Source: JAJYRX01 sp041655275 (GTDB taxonomy: Bacteria > Pseudomonadota > Gammaproteobacteria > Burkholderiales > Burkholderiaceae_B). From it: 64,000 nt of DNA. Shown here one piece after another: positions 16,546 through 25,280 of the stretch. The stretch lies in NCBI GenBank assembly GCA_041655275.1, contig JBBAFU010000001.1:248001-312000 (forward strand). Direction: 5' to 3'. Within the stretch, counting starts at the first letter, position 1, and each line of letters opens with the position of its first letter. A model generated the notes under the pieces. That model was not told the origin of the DNA and did no database searches. It saw only the letters and a program-made list of their open reading frames with translations. Both the position numbers and the translations under genes were made by a program.

Positions 16546-17694
16546 ATGTTTTACCGAAATATCCTTCTGACTGCCATTTTATCGTCAGCATTGACTGCCG
16601 GCACGGCTGCAGCTCGAGATCAATGGACGCCAGAACAAGCGCATGATTGGTATAACCAGCAACCGTGGATCGTTGGCGCCAATTTCACGCCAAGTACGGC
16701 GGTTAATCAGATTGAAATGTGGCATCCCGATACATTTGATGCCGAAACAATTGACAGAGAGCTTGGCTATGCTGCCGCGGCGGGCATGAACACCATGCGC
16801 GTTTTCCTGCACAATCTGATGTGGGAAAATGATGCAGAAGGCTATGGACAAAAGCTGAAACAGTTCCTTGATATCAGCGATAAACACAATATCCGCATTT
16901 TATTTGTCTTGTTTGACAGCGATTGGGATCCCAATCCCGTATATGGGAAACAGAAGGATCCAATCCCGGGCGTACACAATTCCCGTTGGGTACAAGCGCC
17001 TGGCGAAGCCAGGCTACAAGACGAAAGCCAATACCACAAGCTACAGGAATACGTTGAGGGCGTTGTTGGCTTGCTCGCCAACGATTCACGTGTGCTGGGC
17101 TGGGATCTATGGAATGAACCCAGCAATCCCGGAGGAGGCATCTATAAAAATATTCCACCAGCCGAGAAGGAAAAATACCTTGTCACCCTGCTGCCACAGG
17201 TGTATGCGTGGGCACGTAGCGCGAACCCCAGCCAGCCACTCACCGCTGGTTTATGGATAGGAGACGACTGGTCTGATATAGATAAACAGGGCCCAATCGA
17301 GCGTATCCAGCTGAACGAGTCGGATGTGATCAGCTTTCACGATTATGGCTGGCCGGAATCATTTGTGGCACGTATTGAGCAGTTGAAAGGTTATGGGCGT
17401 CCATTGATCACTACTGAATATATGGCGCGTGGCACCGGCTCCACCTTTGATGGTACTTTACCTTTGGGCAAAAAACACAACGTTGGCATGCTTAACTGGG
17501 GGCTGGTCGATGGAAAAATACAAACTCGCCTACCCTGGGATAGCTGGTTCCACCCCTATGTTGATCAGCAGCCGGTAATTTGGTTTCATGATGTTTTCAA
17601 ATCAGACGGAACGCCATATCGACAAGCTGAAATCGATTTGATCAAACGCCTCAGTGCGGCTCCAAGAGGAGGGACAGGTTCAGCTGACCACTGA
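16546..17694 (+). CDS. Secreted cellulase-superfamily glycoside hydrolase (GH5-like)
   Basis: This 382-aa protein has a cleavable signal peptide (residues 1-24, TAAA-RD). The rest fits a (beta/alpha)8 glycosidase of the cellulase superfamily. The acid/base Glu is in WDLWNEPSN and the nucleophile Glu in LITTEYMARG; NTMRVFLHNLMW is an early strand conserved in these enzymes. Substrate might be a beta-glucan, xylan or mannan, but this cannot be read from sequence. Base composition differs from the window: bases 16861-16920 contain only 22 G/C of 60, and AT-rich codons are common, which suggests a later acquisition. It sits between the barrel gene and the patatin gene on the same strand. Confidence 0.82.
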   Translation: MFYRNILLTAILSSALTAGTAAARDQWTPEQAHDWYNQQPWIVGANFTPSTAVNQIEMWHPDTFDAETIDRELGYAAAAGMNTMRVFLHNLMWENDAEGYGQKLKQFLDISDKHNIRILFVLFDSDWDPNPVYGKQKDPIPGVHNSRWVQAPGEARLQDESQYHKLQEYVEGVVGLLANDSRVLGWDLWNEPSNPGGGIYKNIPPAEKEKYLVTLLPQVYAWARSANPSQPLTAGLWIGDDWSDIDKQGPIERIQLNESDVISFHDYGWPESFVARIEQLKGYGRPLITTEYMARGTGSTFDGTLPLGKKHNVGMLNWGLVDGKIQTRLPWDSWFHPYVDQQPVIWFHDVFKSDGTPYRQAEIDLIKRLSAAPRGGTGSADH

Positions 17695-17770
17695 GGGTGC
17701 TTGAAGCATGCCTACAATCAAGATAAAGGCGAGGACGGCGTTGCAGGCTCGCTTGGCAACAGAAATCATT

Positions 17771-19213
17771 ATGCGAAGATCATCTTTGTTATTTGTAATT
17801 ATCGTGATTTTCGCACTGGCAGGATGTGCTAACAGACCGATAAACCAGCCAATAGCCCAAGTCGAACCAGACAGCGGATATCGACCCTCCTCACTGGTGC
17901 CAAAGCGTCAGAATAATGATCCATCTACGCTTGTGTTGTTGTCGCTCTCGGGGGGCGGGACGCGGGCCGCTGCATTTTCGTACGGGGTACTTGAGGAGCT
18001 TCGCCGGACGCAGATTCTTGTTCAGGGGGAGCATCGTCGACTGATTGATGAGGTCGATGTCATTGCCGGCGTGTCCGGAGGAAGTTTCACGGCGCTAGCC
18101 TATGCTTTGTATGGTGACCGGCTATTTTCAGAATACGAGACACGTTTTCTCAAGCGGGATGTTGAAGGGGCACTGATCAAACGCATGCTCAATCCGTTCA
18201 ATTGGTCAAAATTTGTCGGCGGAACCGCCGGACGCTCGGAGCTTGCAGCTGAATATTACGATGAGATCTTATTTGAAGGCGCTACATTCAACGACTTGCT
18301 TGACAAGCCCGGCCCGGTCGCGCTTGCTTCGGGAACCGACCTGACCACCGGATCACGGTTGATGTTTTCCCAAAATGATTTTGATCTGCTTTGTTCTGAT
18401 CTGGGCCAGGTTCGCCTTTCGCGTGCTGCAGCAACCTCGTCTGCCGTCCCGGTGGCTTTGTCTCCCGTTACGTTTAATAACTACGGTGGGCAATGCAATT
18501 ATCAATACCCCTTGTGGGTCAGGAGTGTCATCAATCCTGAGCATAAGGTCCGTCCGGTGGGGCGAGCACTGGAACGCTATCATGAATTGAAAAGCTTTCA
18601 AGACAGTACAGAACGTCCTTATATCCATCTAGTCGATGGCGGCGTGTCCGACAATATAGGTGTACGTCCCGCGCTGGAATTTCTCGAAGAGCTACAAGCA
18701 AGTGCAGCCTTCTCGGAGCAGATTGGCTTTGGTCATGTCCGACGTATTATTTTGATCGTCGTGGACGCCCACTCGTCGCCACCTACCGACTGGGATAAAA
18801 GGGAAACTCCTCCTGGGTTCATTGTTCAGCTTCTGCAATCAGCGAGCGTTCCGATCCAGAAATACTCGTTCGAAACTGTTGAAACAATGAGAGACAGGGC
18901 TGATTTGATTTTGATGAAACGGGACCTCAGCGTTTTACGCGCCCGGCTCGCAGGCATGAGCAAATCAGAAGCCGAAATCAGTGTGCCGACGCATACTCTT
19001 GATGTGATCTCCGTAAGTTTCGATCATATTCGTGACCCTGAAGAGCGTGCATATCTGATGAATCTTCCAACCAATTTCTCTCTTCCTCCGGAAGCCATTG
19101 ACCGCTTGCGTACAGCGGCTGGACAGCTTCTGAAAGAATCCAGTAATTATGAGGCTCTGGTACGGTCTTTTGATGGAAGTCCCGCGATAACGCCGAGTCG
19201 ATTGAGCGAGTGA
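17771..19213 (+). CDS. Patatin-like phospholipase lipoprotein
   Basis: This 480-aa patatin-fold serine hydrolase probably cleaves acyl esters of phospholipids. The oxyanion glycine run is GGGTRAAAFSYG, the nucleophile Ser lies in GVSGGSFTA and the dyad Asp in VDGGVSDNIG. The N terminus from the ATG at 17771 is a lipoprotein signal (MRRSSLLFV ... FALAGC, Cys19), so the enzyme is membrane-anchored in the periplasm. An in-frame ATG at 17708 would place 21 polar residues before the signal and is less likely. It is followed 33 bp later by a cardiolipin synthase gene, a possible membrane-lipid remodelling pair. It is somewhat AT-richer than core genes of the window. Confidence 0.88.
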   Translation: MRRSSLLFVIIVIFALAGCANRPINQPIAQVEPDSGYRPSSLVPKRQNNDPSTLVLLSLSGGGTRAAAFSYGVLEELRRTQILVQGEHRRLIDEVDVIAGVSGGSFTALAYALYGDRLFSEYETRFLKRDVEGALIKRMLNPFNWSKFVGGTAGRSELAAEYYDEILFEGATFNDLLDKPGPVALASGTDLTTGSRLMFSQNDFDLLCSDLGQVRLSRAAATSSAVPVALSPVTFNNYGGQCNYQYPLWVRSVINPEHKVRPVGRALERYHELKSFQDSTERPYIHLVDGGVSDNIGVRPALEFLEELQASAAFSEQIGFGHVRRIILIVVDAHSSPPTDWDKRETPPGFIVQLLQSASVPIQKYSFETVETMRDRADLILMKRDLSVLRARLAGMSKSEAEISVPTHTLDVISVSFDHIRDPEERAYLMNLPTNFSLPPEAIDRLRTAAGQLLKESSNYEALVRSFDGSPAITPSRLSE

Positions 19214-19246
19214 GCCGTTCCTGCGACTACTACTGGGGATATTACG

Positions 19247-20656
19247 ATGTGGCTGATTATCCACTTGCTTATTGTCGTGGCAGCGTCCGTGCGCGCCCTG
19301 CTGCGGCCCCACCGCGATCCGGCGTCGCGCATCGCGTGGATCCTTTTTATTGTGGCACTGCCCTACATCGGCGCATTGACATATCTGATGCTCGGCGAGG
19401 TCCGGGTGACACGGGTACCGACGGGTCACGGCTCGCCCGAGTCTGCCTGGCAGCTGGCCTCCGACCTTGCCACAGGCAACGCTGCTGTTCCTGACAATAC
19501 CCTGCCTGGATTTTCGACAGGGACGGCGATCAGCGGCTTCAAACCGACGGCGGGCAATACTGGACGTTTGCTTGACGACTCAAATGCGACGATAGACGCC
19601 CTGGTGGCAGATATCGATGCCGCCTCAGAGCATGTGCACCTTTTGTTCTATATCTGGCTCGCTGACACGAACGGGTGCAAGGTTGTTCAAGCCATGGTGC
19701 GCGCGGCACAGCGTGGCGTGACGTGTCGTGTCATCGTGGATGACCTGGGATCGCGCAATTTCATCCACAGCCGGCACTGGGAAGCAATGAAACAAGCCGG
19801 GGTGCGGCTGGCTCGCGCGCAGGCAATCGGCAACATTGCGCTTCGCATCCTGACAGGGCGGGTTGATGTTCGCAACCACCGCAAGGTCGTTGTCATTGAT
19901 AACCGGATTACGTATTGCGGCAGTCAAAACTGCGCCGACCCCGAGTTTGCAGTCAAGGCAAAATACGCGCCGTGGGTTGACGCGGTTATCCGTTTCGAGG
20001 GCCCAATCGCGCGGCAGAATCAGCTTCTTTTCCTGGAGGATTGGCTGATATACACCCAGGAAGACTGCCGGGAACTGGCCAAACTCCCCGTGCCACCAGC
20101 AACGCAAGGCTTCGTGGCCCAGGTGATCGGGACTGGCCCCCGCAACCATTATTCTGCAATACCCGAGCTTTTTGTAACGCTGATGTTCAGTGCCCGGAAG
20201 GAACTGGTCATCACCACGCCGTACTATGTTCCGAACGACGCCATGCAAGCCGCGCTTTGTGCGGCTGCCCGACGGGGCATCGCAACCACCATCATTTTCC
20301 CGGCGCGAAATGACAGCTGGATTGTGGGCGCAGCAAGCCGTAGCTATTATTCGGAGCTGCTCGATGCCGGCGTCAATATTCATGAATACGAAGGCGGACT
20401 GCTGCACACGAAGTCATTGACCGTTGACGGTGAAATAACACTGATCGGTTCCGCAAACATGGATAGGCGCAGCTTTGATCTTAACTTCGAGAACAATATT
20501 CTGTTCCAGGACGCCCAGCTGACGCAATCAGTCCGTCGCAGGCAAAACGACTATCTTGCTCAATCCAGGCAAGTGAGCCATGTCGATGTGGCAACGTGGG
20601 GTTTTCGATACCAGCTTCGCAACAATCTCATGGCCATACTCAGCCCCATCCTGTAG
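19247..20656 (+). CDS. cls: Cardiolipin synthase (ClsA-type, phospholipase D superfamily)
   Basis: This 469-aa membrane-bound enzyme joins two phosphatidylglycerol molecules to cardiolipin. Two N-terminal hydrophobic helices (about residues 1-16 and 30-48) precede two phospholipase D motifs: HRKVVVIDNRITYCGSQN (HKD-1) and HTKSLTVDGEITLIGSANMD (HKD-2). Length and layout match ClsA. The start at 19247 follows the patatin gene by 33 bp, so the two are probably co-transcribed. Phospholipids released or reshaped by the patatin protein could be balanced by this enzyme; that link is inference. The C terminus ends without the common ISPIL-type variations being informative. Confidence 0.9.
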   Translation: MWLIIHLLIVVAASVRALLRPHRDPASRIAWILFIVALPYIGALTYLMLGEVRVTRVPTGHGSPESAWQLASDLATGNAAVPDNTLPGFSTGTAISGFKPTAGNTGRLLDDSNATIDALVADIDAASEHVHLLFYIWLADTNGCKVVQAMVRAAQRGVTCRVIVDDLGSRNFIHSRHWEAMKQAGVRLARAQAIGNIALRILTGRVDVRNHRKVVVIDNRITYCGSQNCADPEFAVKAKYAPWVDAVIRFEGPIARQNQLLFLEDWLIYTQEDCRELAKLPVPPATQGFVAQVIGTGPRNHYSAIPELFVTLMFSARKELVITTPYYVPNDAMQAALCAAARRGIATTIIFPARNDSWIVGAASRSYYSELLDAGVNIHEYEGGLLHTKSLTVDGEITLIGSANMDRRSFDLNFENNILFQDAQLTQSVRRRQNDYLAQSRQVSHVDVATWGFRYQLRNNLMAILSPIL

Positions 20657-20744
20657 CAAGGCAACGACTGACACCGCAAACTTGCCAATTGCCGGCAGGC
20701 GCCCTACCATGCCCACAAAATAGAAAAACGGTATCATTGCCTGC

Positions 20745-21527
20745 ATGAAACTTGCTACGTGGAATGTGAATTCGCTCAGGGTGCGCCTGCCCCAGGTTCT
20801 GGACTGGCTGGCTGAAAATCCCGTTCAGGCGCTCTGCCTGCAAGAGCTCAAGCTCACTGATGAAAACTTCCCCATCGATGCCATCCGTGCGGCCGGCTAC
20901 GACGCGCACTGGGCCGGGCAGAAGACCTACAATGGCGTTGCCATACTGACGCCCGAACGCGGGCACGACGAGCAGCGCAACATCCCGGGATTCGATGACG
21001 AGCAGCAGCGCGTCATTGCCGCAACTTTACCCAGCGCCGGGGGCGACGTACGCGTCATCTGCGCCTACTGCCCCAACGGGCAATCGGTCGACAGCGACAA
21101 ATACGAATACAAGCTCGCATGGTATGCAGCCCTGCATGACTGGCTGCGCGAGGAGCTGCAGCGCTACCCCCGGCTGGCCGTGCTGGGCGACTTCAACATC
21201 GCCCCGGCTGACGAGGATGTACATGATCCCAAGCGCTGGCAGGGCAAGGTGCTGGTGTCCGAGCCCGAGCGCGAAGCGCTGCGCCGCCTGCTGGATCTGG
21301 GACTGGTCGACGCCTTCCGCGCCTTCGAGCAGGAAGAGAAATCCTTCACCTGGTGGGACTATCGCCTGCGCGCCTTCCCGCGCAACGCCGGGCTGCGTAT
21401 CGACCATATCCTGCTCTCGACCGCGTTGATGCCGTCATGTACGGCTTGCGTCATCGACAGGAAACCCCGCGCCAACGAACAGCCTTCCGATCACACACCG
21501 GTCATCGCCACGCTCGACTTCAGCTAG
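20745..21527 (+). CDS. xth: Exodeoxyribonuclease III
   Basis: This 260-aa exonuclease/endonuclease/phosphatase-fold enzyme cuts DNA at abasic sites and removes 3' blocking groups in base-excision repair. Seen in order are ATWNVNSLRVRL, the metal-binding Glu in LCLQELKLTD, GDFNIAPADEDVHDP with the catalytic Asp and Asn, and RIDHILLS with the final Asp-His. Length is normal for the XthA family. It begins at the ATG at 20745, 88 bp after the cardiolipin synthase gene, and probably has its own promoter. The next gene is an unknown 110-aa protein. Confidence 0.92.
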   Translation: MKLATWNVNSLRVRLPQVLDWLAENPVQALCLQELKLTDENFPIDAIRAAGYDAHWAGQKTYNGVAILTPERGHDEQRNIPGFDDEQQRVIAATLPSAGGDVRVICAYCPNGQSVDSDKYEYKLAWYAALHDWLREELQRYPRLAVLGDFNIAPADEDVHDPKRWQGKVLVSEPEREALRRLLDLGLVDAFRAFEQEEKSFTWWDYRLRAFPRNAGLRIDHILLSTALMPSCTACVIDRKPRANEQPSDHTPVIATLDFS

Positions 21528-21584
21528 ATCCTGCACCCGGGCAGCAGGTTACAATGGGCGCTCCGGTTTTTCCGCGAGCAGCCC

Positions 21585-21917
21585 ATGCAGCGTCACAGTG
21601 AACTTCTTTCCCGGCTCGATCAGGGCGTGGAGCTGGCAGTACGTCTCGATGATCTTGATTTCACCGCCTACGTCGTCATCAGCGAACCCGACATCGACCG
21701 CGTGGCTTCCCTGCTCACCCCCGAGCAGTATGCCCGCCTGGGCGCGCTGCATGTCACGGCCATTGCACAGGCCGATCAGGCGGCTGAAGAAGTGGAGAAC
21801 CTTGCCTTCCACATGAATCCCGGCGATGGCGGGGTCTTCCTGTGCCAGGATCAGGCCAGCTACCTGGCAACACTGGCGTGCCTGGGCCAGCCTGATGCCC
21901 CCTCTCCCCTGAACTGA
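21585..21917 (+). CDS. Conserved-looking hypothetical protein, 110 aa
   Basis: I do not recognise this family. The protein is acidic, has no signal peptide or membrane segment, and is rich in Ala, Asp and Leu (e.g. DFTAYVVISEPDIDRVASLL). The C-terminal third contains NPGDGGVFLCQDQASYLATL with a single Cys. Codon use is like that of the neighbours, and the gene lies 57 bp after xth and only 4 bp before gmk, so it is probably real and translated with gmk. The position just before gmk is often held by the yicC gene in related bacteria, but this is not a YicC protein. Function unknown. Confidence 0.6.
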   Translation: MQRHSELLSRLDQGVELAVRLDDLDFTAYVVISEPDIDRVASLLTPEQYARLGALHVTAIAQADQAAEEVENLAFHMNPGDGGVFLCQDQASYLATLACLGQPDAPSPLN

Positions 21918-21921
21918 AGTC

Positions 21922-22569
21922 ATGAGCGCGTTTCCAAACCACACTGCATCCCGTTTTCCCGGCAACATCTTCATGGTGGTCGCACCCAGCGGTGCAGGCA
22001 AGTCCAGCCTGGTCAATGCCGTGCTCAAGGATGATCCGGCGCTCGAGCTGTCCATCTCGTGCACCACGCGCCCGCCGCGCCCCGGCGAAGAGGCCAACCG
22101 GCACTACCGATTCGTCAGTGAAGCCCAGTTCAAGATCATGCTGCACAACAATGCACTGCTGGAGTGGGCTGAAGTCCATGGCAATTACTACGGTACGCCG
22201 CGCGAGCGGGTCGAGGCTGCACTCGAAGATGACAGGGATGTGCTGCTGGAAATCGACTGGCAGGGTGCACGCCAGATCCGCAGCCATTTTCCCGAAGCCA
22301 TCGGCATCTTCATCCTGCCGCCTTCCATAGAGGCGCTGGAAACCAGGCTGAATCAGCGCGGCCAGGACTCCGCCAGTGTGATCGCCCGCCGCCTGCTGGC
22401 TGCAGGCAGCGAAATTTCGCATGCGCCAGAATGTGAATATGTTATTATTAATCAAGAATTTAACAAAGCTGCAGCGCAGCTGCGGCAAATTATTGCCGCC
22501 GCACGCCTGCGTTATGCGGCACAGGCCAGACGGCATGCCGGGTTATTTTCGCAATTCGGCATAAAATGA
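21922..22569 (+). CDS. gmk: Guanylate kinase
   Basis: This 215-aa enzyme phosphorylates GMP to GDP with ATP. The P-loop is APSGAGKSSL (about residues 17-26), the GMP-binding region is SCTTRPPRPGEE followed by HYRFV, and LLEIDWQGARQIR is the typical core strand. Length is usual. It is followed by rpoZ and spoT, the common proteobacterial order, linking guanine nucleotide supply with (p)ppGpp control. A short AT-rich patch (about 22430-22480) near the 3' end stands out against the GC-rich gene but leaves the frame intact. Confidence 0.95.
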   Translation: MSAFPNHTASRFPGNIFMVVAPSGAGKSSLVNAVLKDDPALELSISCTTRPPRPGEEANRHYRFVSEAQFKIMLHNNALLEWAEVHGNYYGTPRERVEAALEDDRDVLLEIDWQGARQIRSHFPEAIGIFILPPSIEALETRLNQRGQDSASVIARRLLAAGSEISHAPECEYVIINQEFNKAAAQLRQIIAAARLRYAAQARRHAGLFSQFGIK

Positions 22570-22617
22570 TCACACTCCCCGAGCGACACTGCTCCCCATC
22601 ACTCAGGTAACACTCTT

Positions 22618-22821
22618 ATGGCGCGCATCACAGTCGAAGACTGCATTGAAAGAATCCCCAACCGCTTCAAGATGACGCTGGCCGCCGCCTATCGCGCACG
22701 CGAGCTGGCGCAGGGGCACGAAGCCCGTCTTGAAAGCCGGAACAAACCCACTGTCACGGCCTTGCGTGAGATAGCCTCCGGGGTCACCGGACTCGAAATG
22801 CTGCGCAAGGTGCCCACCTGA
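22618..22821 (+). CDS. rpoZ: RNA polymerase omega subunit
   Basis: This 67-aa omega subunit helps assemble RNA polymerase and forms part of a (p)ppGpp site. The N terminus MARITVEDCIERIPNRF and the helix TLAAAYRARELAQG are highly typical of the family. The gene lies 48 bp after gmk and 16 bp before the (p)ppGpp synthase/hydrolase gene, so the effector enzyme and its target are made from one transcript. Confidence 0.95.
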   Translation: MARITVEDCIERIPNRFKMTLAAAYRARELAQGHEARLESRNKPTVTALREIASGVTGLEMLRKVPT

Positions 22822-22837
22822 TCGCGAGGCCCGCACG

Positions 22838-25132
22838 GTGGCATTCTCCGCCATTCGCGGCGCATCCTCCGGGCTGATTGCTGCACTCAAAAAAGGCTCC
22901 CGGCGCGCGCGGCGCAAGGCTGCACGGGCCGAGTCGGGCAAGGGGTCGGGTGCGCCCGAACAAACTGTTGTCGCACCGGCCAACGGGGCTGCCATAGCCT
23001 CGCTGGCACCACTCATTACCATCATCGAGCAGTACCTGGGGGAAAAAGACGTCCAGCGCGTAGTCGATGCCTGGCGCTTTGCCGACCAGGCGCATCTGGG
23101 ACAGTTCCGCGCCAGCGGCGAACCCTACATCACCCATCCCATCGCCGTCACCGAAATCTGCGCCGGCTGGAAGCTTGACGCACAATCGCTGTGCGCTGCG
23201 CTGCTGCACGACGTTATCGAAGACCAGGACGTCACCAAACAGGAAGTGGCCGAGAAGTTCGGCAGTGATGTGGCCGAGATCGTCGATGGTGTCTCCAAGC
23301 TGGAGCGTCTCGAGTTTGCCACCAAGGCCGAACAGCAGGCAGAAAGCTTTCGCAAGATGCTGCTGGCCATGGCACGTGATGTGCGCGTCATCCTCATCAA
23401 GCTGGCCGATCGACTGCACAACATGCGCACCCTGGGGGCCGTCGGCCACGAAAAACGCCGCCGCATCGCGCGTGAAACGATGGACATCTACACGCCCATC
23501 GCGCATCGCCTCGGGCTCAATGCCCTGTTTCGCGAACTCCAGGACCTGTGCTTCGAAGCCATGTATCCCAACCGCTACCACGTGCTGCACAAAGCCATGC
23601 TGGCGGCACGCGGCAACCGGCGCGAGGTACTGGGCAAGATCACCGAAACCATCAGTGTGGCCCTGCCCGCCGCCGGCATAGAGGCCGAAGTATCCGGGCG
23701 GGAGAAATCCCTGTTCAGCATCTACAAGAAGATGGTTGAACAGAAGAAGTCCTTTTCCGATGTGCTCGACATCTACGGCTTTCGCGTCGTCGTGCACACG
23801 CTGCCCGAGTGCTATCTGGCGCTGGGCACACTGCACCAGCTCTATCGCCCGGTGCCGGGCAAGTTCAAGGACTATATCGCCATCCCCAAGCTCAATGGCT
23901 ATCAGTCGCTGCACACCACGGTGGTGGGGCCCTATGGCACGCCCGTTGAATTCCAATTCCGCACGCGCGACATGGATCATATCGCCGAAGAAGGAGTGGC
24001 TTCACATTGGCTCTACAAAGACGATGAGCTGAGCCTGAACGATCTTCAGAAACAGACCCATCAGTGGCTGCAATCGCTGCTGGACATCCAGAGCCAGACC
24101 GGTGATTCGGGCGAATTCCTCGAGCATGTGAAGGTGGATCTCTTCCCCGATGCGGTCTATGTCTTCACCCCCAAGGGCAAGATCCTGTCGCTGCCACGCG
24201 GCGCCACGCCGGTCGATTTTGCCTACGCCATCCATACCGATGTGGGCAACCAGACCGTGGCCTGCCGCATCAACGGTGAGTTCGTACCCCTGCGCTCCGA
24301 GCTGCGCAGCGGCGATGCCGTTGAAATCATCACCTCGGCGGCGGCACGTCCCAGTGCCCAGTGGCTCAACCACGTGCGCACCGGGCGCGCGCGCTCTGAA
24401 ATCCGTCACTATCTGCGTACCGTCAAGTATGAGGAGTCCGTTGCTTTTGGCCAGCGCCTGCTGAGTCAGGCTTTCGATCAGCTCAAACTGCCCCATCCCG
24501 AAGCCGACGACCCCGCCTGGGAAAAGCTCGCCAAAAGCTCGGGTGCCAGCTCGCGCGACGAAATCCTTGCCGACATTGGGCTGGGCAAGCGGCTGGCAGC
24601 CGTTGTTGCGCGCCGCTTCACACCGGAAAACCCCATTCTGGCCACCACGGCCGCTGCCGTCGATGAGATTACGGCAACGCACAATACACCCATCCTCATC
24701 CATGGCAACGAGGGCCAGGCCGTTCAGCTGGCGCCGTGCTGCGGCCCCCTGCCGGGCGATGCCATCATCGGCGGCATCCGTCTGGGTCACGGACTGGTGG
24801 TACACATGGAAGAGTGCACCATCGCCCAGCGCCAGCGCGAACGCGAGCCCGAGCGCTGGGTGGCCGTGCAATGGGCCCCCAACACGGCACGCCACCTGAG
24901 CACCCGCCTGGATATCACCGTACTCAACGAGCGGGGCGTGCTGGGCCGGCTGGCTGCCGAAATTGCCGCGGCCGACTCCAACATCATCCACCTCACCATG
25001 CAGGATGAAGCGGCCACCACCGGCCTCATCCACCTGACGGTACAGGTGGACAGCCGCAACCACCTGGCCCAGGTCATACGCGCCATCCGGCACATTCCCC
25101 AAATCCAGAAAATTGTCCGCGTCAAGGGCTAG
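22838..25132 (+). CDS. spoT: Bifunctional (p)ppGpp synthetase/hydrolase
   Basis: This 764-aa long RelA/SpoT homologue controls the stringent-response alarmone. The N-terminal HD hydrolase domain has its metal site intact (ALLHDVIED, residues 121-129; LADRLHNMRT, 190-199). The synthetase domain contains VLDIYGFRVVV and NGYQSLHTTVVGPYG. A TGS domain (VYVFTPKGKILSLPRGATP), a zinc/CC region (APCCGPLPGD) and a C-terminal ACT domain follow. With an intact HD site it should both make and degrade (p)ppGpp. About 50 basic and low-complexity residues precede the HD domain. The start is GTG at 22838. A hairpin with arms 25123-25130 and 25147-25154 spans the stop codon. Confidence 0.93.
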   Translation: MAFSAIRGASSGLIAALKKGSRRARRKAARAESGKGSGAPEQTVVAPANGAAIASLAPLITIIEQYLGEKDVQRVVDAWRFADQAHLGQFRASGEPYITHPIAVTEICAGWKLDAQSLCAALLHDVIEDQDVTKQEVAEKFGSDVAEIVDGVSKLERLEFATKAEQQAESFRKMLLAMARDVRVILIKLADRLHNMRTLGAVGHEKRRRIARETMDIYTPIAHRLGLNALFRELQDLCFEAMYPNRYHVLHKAMLAARGNRREVLGKITETISVALPAAGIEAEVSGREKSLFSIYKKMVEQKKSFSDVLDIYGFRVVVHTLPECYLALGTLHQLYRPVPGKFKDYIAIPKLNGYQSLHTTVVGPYGTPVEFQFRTRDMDHIAEEGVASHWLYKDDELSLNDLQKQTHQWLQSLLDIQSQTGDSGEFLEHVKVDLFPDAVYVFTPKGKILSLPRGATPVDFAYAIHTDVGNQTVACRINGEFVPLRSELRSGDAVEIITSAAARPSAQWLNHVRTGRARSEIRHYLRTVKYEESVAFGQRLLSQAFDQLKLPHPEADDPAWEKLAKSSGASSRDEILADIGLGKRLAAVVARRFTPENPILATTAAAVDEITATHNTPILIHGNEGQAVQLAPCCGPLPGDAIIGGIRLGHGLVVHMEECTIAQRQREREPERWVAVQWAPNTARHLSTRLDITVLNERGVLGRLAAEIAAADSNIIHLTMQDEAATTGLIHLTVQVDSRNHLAQVIRAIRHIPQIQKIVRVKG

Positions 25133-25280
25133 GAGTACTCCGGACAAGCCCTTGCGCTGTACCGAAAGCATGGGTACTTTCCCTAGATTTCATGCCGAAA
25201 TCCCGATAGTGAAGCCGGGCCGGGACTACAATCGTCCGGATATCAGAAACCCTTTTCTGTACTGACCTCCGGAGGAGACC

